From the NCBI GenBank assembly GCA_020796225.1, contig CM036775.1, positions 10,090,671-10,154,670 of the forward strand: a stretch of DNA of 64,000 bases, in the 5' to 3' direction. The translations under genes were made by a program, and so were the position numbers. Shown in pieces: positions 38,101 to 44,100 of the stretch. Every line of letters begins with the position of its first letter. Positions within the stretch are counted from its first letter, which is position 1. Source of the DNA: Arion vulgaris (lineage: Eukaryota; Mollusca; Gastropoda; Stylommatophora; Arionidae). Under the pieces are notes generated by a model. It saw nothing but the letters and a program-made list of their open reading frames with translations. It ran no database searches and was not told the origin of the DNA.

Positions 38101-41100
38101 CTGAGACAGTTGAGAAATATCCGACTCAATTCTATGGAAGAGATTGCACAAGTTGCCCAGAATAGAGCGGTATGAGAAATTGCTTGCAAGCCCTATGTAA
38201 TATTTTACCTGTTGACATCAAAGAAAGCAACCTCCTGTATCACAATGGATCTGAAAAGCTGTTTTCTAAGCCTTGCAACAAAACGCTGTCCAGCCAACGT
38301 AAACAGCCATGACCTCAAGAGACTGAACACTGACCCAACCATGTAAATCCCCAACAGAGTCAGCACTTTCTTGTTTAATTTATCTGTTATAAAAACAAAA
38401 TCACATTGTTAGACAGAATCAGAGACAAAAATGAACAAAATAATCTATTACTAATTAACCTTGAAACAACCTCACACAGTCAGAAAGGTTGCAAAGTAGT
38501 AAATGCTCTTTGGCGTAGGCCCAAATATATGGCATTAAAAATATAATTAAAAAGTGTTTATCTGACGATGCAAAAAGGAACGCCACACTCAGTCAGAGAT
38601 GTTGCAAAGTACAAAAGGCTCTTTGGTGTAGATCCAGGCCCAAATATATGGTGTTAGACGGATCATTAAAGAGAAATGTACACGCGAAGGAAAGTGTCTG
38701 ACTGTCAGCAAGACAGACTCGAACATTTCCTTAGGCCGAAAACTTTTGTTCCAGATGCGCCTGTCCTACACTAGTAGAGGCCTAACGGGTGAGCAACATT
38801 ATAACCGTTCTTGGCAAAGACTGTTTATATATCACAATATGAATGATCAAAATGGTCGAGAAGAACGTACAAAAACAAACAACTAATTAATGCGGAGGTT
38901 GTGGCCATCTTGAATGACAACGAAACAGACATAGTTATTTACACCGACGGTTCAGTCATTCAGCAACAACAATGTGTGTAGAATCTTTGACACTCTCTGG
39001 AGGAAAAATAACAAGAGCCCAGTGGGGCTTACACAACAACTACATGTAGTTTGACAATGAAGGTGCAGGCGGTTACAGAAGCGGTGACATGGTTGGCATC
39101 TCATAACTACTCTCATGTTTTCATACTCAGTGACTCTATGAGAATGATTTGTAAGGTCAAAACAGGAATGGTAAGATGAAACTGGGTGAAGGTACTGGTA
39201 CAGACAGGGATAAGAGAAATCACCTTAATTTTTGTCCCTGGACATGCAGGAGTTAATGGTAATGAACGAGCTGATAGATTGGCTGGCATAACTACCATAT
39301 CACATGGAACTGAAATGGACCGAAATGACATTCCTAATGCACTGAGAGAGTCTTTCCGAATGGAAGAGTTTCAGGGTTGTGAATCCCAGTCGCTGGCCAG
39401 ATTGAGAGAGATGTGTGTCGATATTGGTACAGCTTGAAAAGAACGATATACCACATAAGCAAAAAAAATTAATTAATCAATATTGAACTGGCGTGCTGGG
39501 CTGCTGGATGTATTGAGGCGAGGAATAGAGCACCTTCTGGTATGTCCGAAGTGCTATGATGATAATCATTATATAAATGATGATTGTATGATTGACTCTG
39601 AATATACAGTATGACCTTTTTCATATTTACAGACGGGGGACTGCCTAGAGTAGTTGATAGTAGCTCGGCCTGCTAGCTGTGAGATGCCTCATAGCTCGGG
39701 TTCGAACCTACTGTCCGGCATTTGTTCGAGTCCCTGGTCTTACTCAGGACGATAACGTGAGTACCTCTGAAGTCGGAGAAAATCTGCCTGTATGGCAGGG
39801 AATACTAATTACGAGTACATTGAGCACACGGCTGCCAGTGTAAAGTAATTTACAATGTCACGCTGCTGCCATTGTAAGAAATTGGAAAAACGGATTTTCA
39901 CGCAAAATCAGTTTCAGAGATGAAACTTCGTCTGAGTTGAAAGCGGACGAAAGAAAGAAAAAAAAAAAAATATTTACAGACGGCTCTTGTCATTCTTAAG
40001 TCTCTTTTAAAAGATTCTGCCCTTTGCGTAATGTTGTTTTCCACACAACTCGGCCAACAGTTAGTTTTTCCCATTTGCTGGGACCAATAGAAAAGTTCTT
40101 CATTGAGGCCTTGCAGACATCCATATATCTGAGCAGTGGTCTGCCTTGTGCCTCTTCCCTTCCAAAAGTTCACAGAACGTTTGTTGTGGAATGCGGCTAT
40201 TGTCGATTTTTCTCACATGCCCTAGCCGTCTTAGTCTTCTACTGCTGATCATACCCATGATGGAAGGCAGGTTTGCACGTTGCAGTACTTCAGAGTTCAT
40301 TGTCATACCACCTGATCTTCATAATCTTGCGGAGACATCGAAGGTGAAAGATGTTAAGTCCCCTCTCATGCCTTGAGTAGGCTGTCCATGTTTCTGAGCC
40401 ATATAGTAAAGAGCTAATTACACAGGTTCTATATGTTATGGACGTTATGGCACATTGGGCATTCCCATGCATGCTCTATCCTCCGCTGCAGCAGCCATCC
40501 TAAAGTCTATTTGCTCACTGTACCCATGAGAAGTTGATTAGTATACTTTCTCTCTATCACGAAGACAACACTGTCCAAACTTAACTCCTAATTCTCAGAC
40601 TCGTTCTAGTGTCTGAGACTCGCCCATATCACATAATTGAGAGAAATCTTCGTCTGCAGTGTGAATATGCTCTTGACATAAGAAAGGGTTGTGTGAGCAG
40701 GTGGTAAGAAGTCACCATGGTACACTACATGTGTTGCAGAGAGACATAAGACTTACCCATGCTAATGAGAGCAGCATCCACTACCTGTCCAAAGAATAGA
40801 GGGGCCACTGTTTGTACTGCTGTGGTCACTAACAAGGCAGTCGAGCCTCCAATAAGAAGTCCTGCTTCCTGTAAGATAAGGATATGACAGTTTATTCTAG
40901 AGAATTCTTTAGTCGTACTAATTGTTACTTTTTCGTTCGTCCGCTATGAATTCAGGTGTAGTCATGCCTCCTAAAATATTTATGTGTCTTGTTCTAAGTC
41001 TGAAGACTGTGATCTGCACTTTTCTGTTTAATGTATTTATGTTGTTGTGCTTTGTTTGTTTTTCTATCTATTAAAACCTAAGATTATATGAGCTATTGAT

Positions 41101-44100
41101 GCAAGCATGCCCGTTCTCTCATTACCTCAAACACCTGCATGTCTATGACAGTAGATCTATACAAGCATGCCCGTTCTCTCATTACCTCAAACACCTGCTT
41201 GTCTATGACAGTAGATTTATACAAGCATGCCCGTTCTCTCATTACCTCAAACACTTGCATGTCTATTACAGTAGATCTATACAAGCATGCCCGTTCTCTC
41301 ATTACCTCAAACACCTGCATGTCTATGGCAGTAGATCTATACAAGCATGCCCATTCTCTCATTACCTCAAACACCTGTATGTCTATGACAGTAGATCTAT
41401 ACAAGCATGCCCGTTCTCTCATTACCTCAAACACCTGCATGTCTATGGCAGTACATCTATACAAGCATGCCCATTCTCTCATTACCTCAAACACCTGCTT
41501 GTCTATGACAGTAGATTTATACAAGCATGCCCGTTCTCTCATTACCTCCCTTCTCTCATTACCTCAAACACCTGATGTCTATGACAGTAATCATACAAGC
41601 ATGCCGTTCTCTCATTACCTCAAACACCTGCATGTCTATGGCAGTAGATCTATACAAGCATGCCGTCTCTCTCATTACCTCAAACACCTGCTTGTCTATG
41701 GCAGTGATCTATACAAGATGCCGCTCTCTCATTACCTCAAACACCTGCTTGTCTATTACAGTACATCTATACAAGCATGCCCATTCTCTCATTACCTCAA
41801 ACACTTGCTTGTCTATGGCAGTAGATCTATACAAGCATGCCGTCTCTCTCATTACCTCAAACACCTGCTGTCTATGGCAGTAGATCTATACAAGCATGCC
41901 CATCTCTCATTACCTCAAACACTTGCTTGTCTATGGCAGTAGATCTATACAAGCATGCCCTCTTCATTACCTCAAACACCTGATGTCATGACAGTAATTA
42001 TACAAGCATGCCTGCTCTCTCATTACCTCAAACACTGCTGTCTATCAGTAGATCATACAAGCATGCCTGCTCTCTCATTACCTCAAACACTGCATGTCTA
42101 TGCAGTAGATCTATACAAGATGCCTTTCTCATTACCTCAAACACCTGCATGTCATGCAGTAATCTATACAAGCATGCCTTTCTCATTACCTCAAACACCT
42201 GCTGTCTATGGAGTAGATCTATACAAGCATGCCGTTCTCTCATTACTCAAACACCTGCATGTCTATGGCAGTAATCTATACAAGCATGCCGTTCTCTCAT
42301 TACCTCAAACACCTGTTGTCTATGCAGTACATCTATCAAGCATGCCGTCTCTCATTACCTCAAACACCTGCATGTCTATGACAGTAGATTTATACAAGCA
42401 TGCCCGTTCTCTCATTACCTCAAACACCTGCTGTCTATGCAGTAGATCTATACAAGCATGCCTGTTCTCTCATTACCTCAAACACCTGCATGTCTATGAC
42501 AGTAGATCTATACAAGCATGCCCGTTCTCTCATTACCTCAAACACCTGCATGTCTATGACAGTAGATCTATACAAGCATGCCCGTTCTCTCATTACCTCA
42601 AACACCTGCATGTCTATGGAGTAATCTATACAAGCATGCCGTTCTCTCATTACCTCAAACACCTGATGTCTATGCAGTACATCTATACAAGCATGCCGTT
42701 CTCTCATTACCTCAAACACCTGCTGTCATGACAGTACATCTATACAAGCATGCCGCTTCTCATTACCTCAAACACCTGCATGTCTATGACAGTAGATCTA
42801 TACAAGCATGCCCGTTCTCTCATTACCTCAAACACCTGCTTGTCTATGACAGTAGATCTATACAAGCATGCCCGTTCTCTCATTACCTCAAACACCTGAT
42901 GTCTATGCAGTACATCTATACAAGCATGCCGCTCTCTCATTACCTCAAACACCTGCTGTCTATGACAGTAGATCTATACAAGCATGCCTTTCTCTCATTA
43001 CCTCAAACACCTGCTATGTCTATGGCAGTACATCTATACAAGCATGCCTGCTTCATTACTCAAACACCTGCTTGTCATGACAGTACATCTATACAAGCAT
43101 GCCTCTCTCATTACCTCAAACACCTGCTTGTCTATGACAGTAGATCTATACAAGCATGCCGTCTCTCATTACCTCAAACACCTGCTATGTCTATGACAGT
43201 AGATCTATACAAGCATGCCCTTCTTCTCATTACCTCAAACACTGCTTGTCTATGCAGTAGATCTATACAAGCATGCCTGCTCTCTCATTACCTCAAACAC
43301 TGCTGTCTATGGCAGTAGATCTATACAAGCATGCCCGTTCTCTCATTACCTCAAACACCTGCTTGTCTATGGCAGTAGATCTATACAAGCATGCCCGTTC
43401 TCTCATTACCTCAAACACCTGCATGTCTCAAACAGTGGAATTTGCAGTGCCGTAATTACTAGCGAAACATGTTATCGTCTTCACTACCGGCCGTCCCCCA
43501 CAACTAGCATTACATAAGAGAATAGATACATAAACTAGACTATTTATGCCACAGAAGAGTAGCAGCAGCAACGTAGTTGTTAGTGAGCTTGCTTCTTAGG
43601 TTAGTGGTCCAGGTTCCATTTCACAGTGGGTGAGGAATTTTTCAGACCGTAACAGCTATCAGGTCCACACAGCTTCAATTGGGTACCAGTAAAAGCACTG
43701 GGAAATAAAGGTGGCTGGTGTGATGTTGACCACATCATCTTATGTTATCACTCATCGTGTGCCGACGGTCAATAAAAATACAGACCTAATCATGTATTAT
43801 CCATTACAGCCAGAGGTATGACAACGGGTCCCTTTCAGTGGTGTATTCTCCATGTGTGCTAGGTGTGTGGTGCATATCTATGCCGGGTTAGAAGGAAAAT
43901 AAAAATAAAGTAATTATTCCGTTAAGTATCATCATCATCAAATAGCTTATCCTAGCTTGTCCTGAGCAGAACTTTCGGTCAACAGTCTTTCTGAATTTCT
44001 CTCTCTAATAGGCAAGATGTCCCGACTCTGCAGCCGTCATGTTCAAACCATCAGTTACATCCTGAATCCATCTACTCCATGGTTTTCCTTTTCTCCTCTT

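Noticed and set aside
41093..43318. Possible CRISPR-like array (regular 60-bp period)
   Set aside because: Units are fully repetitive with no unique spacers, and the context is a eukaryotic intron.
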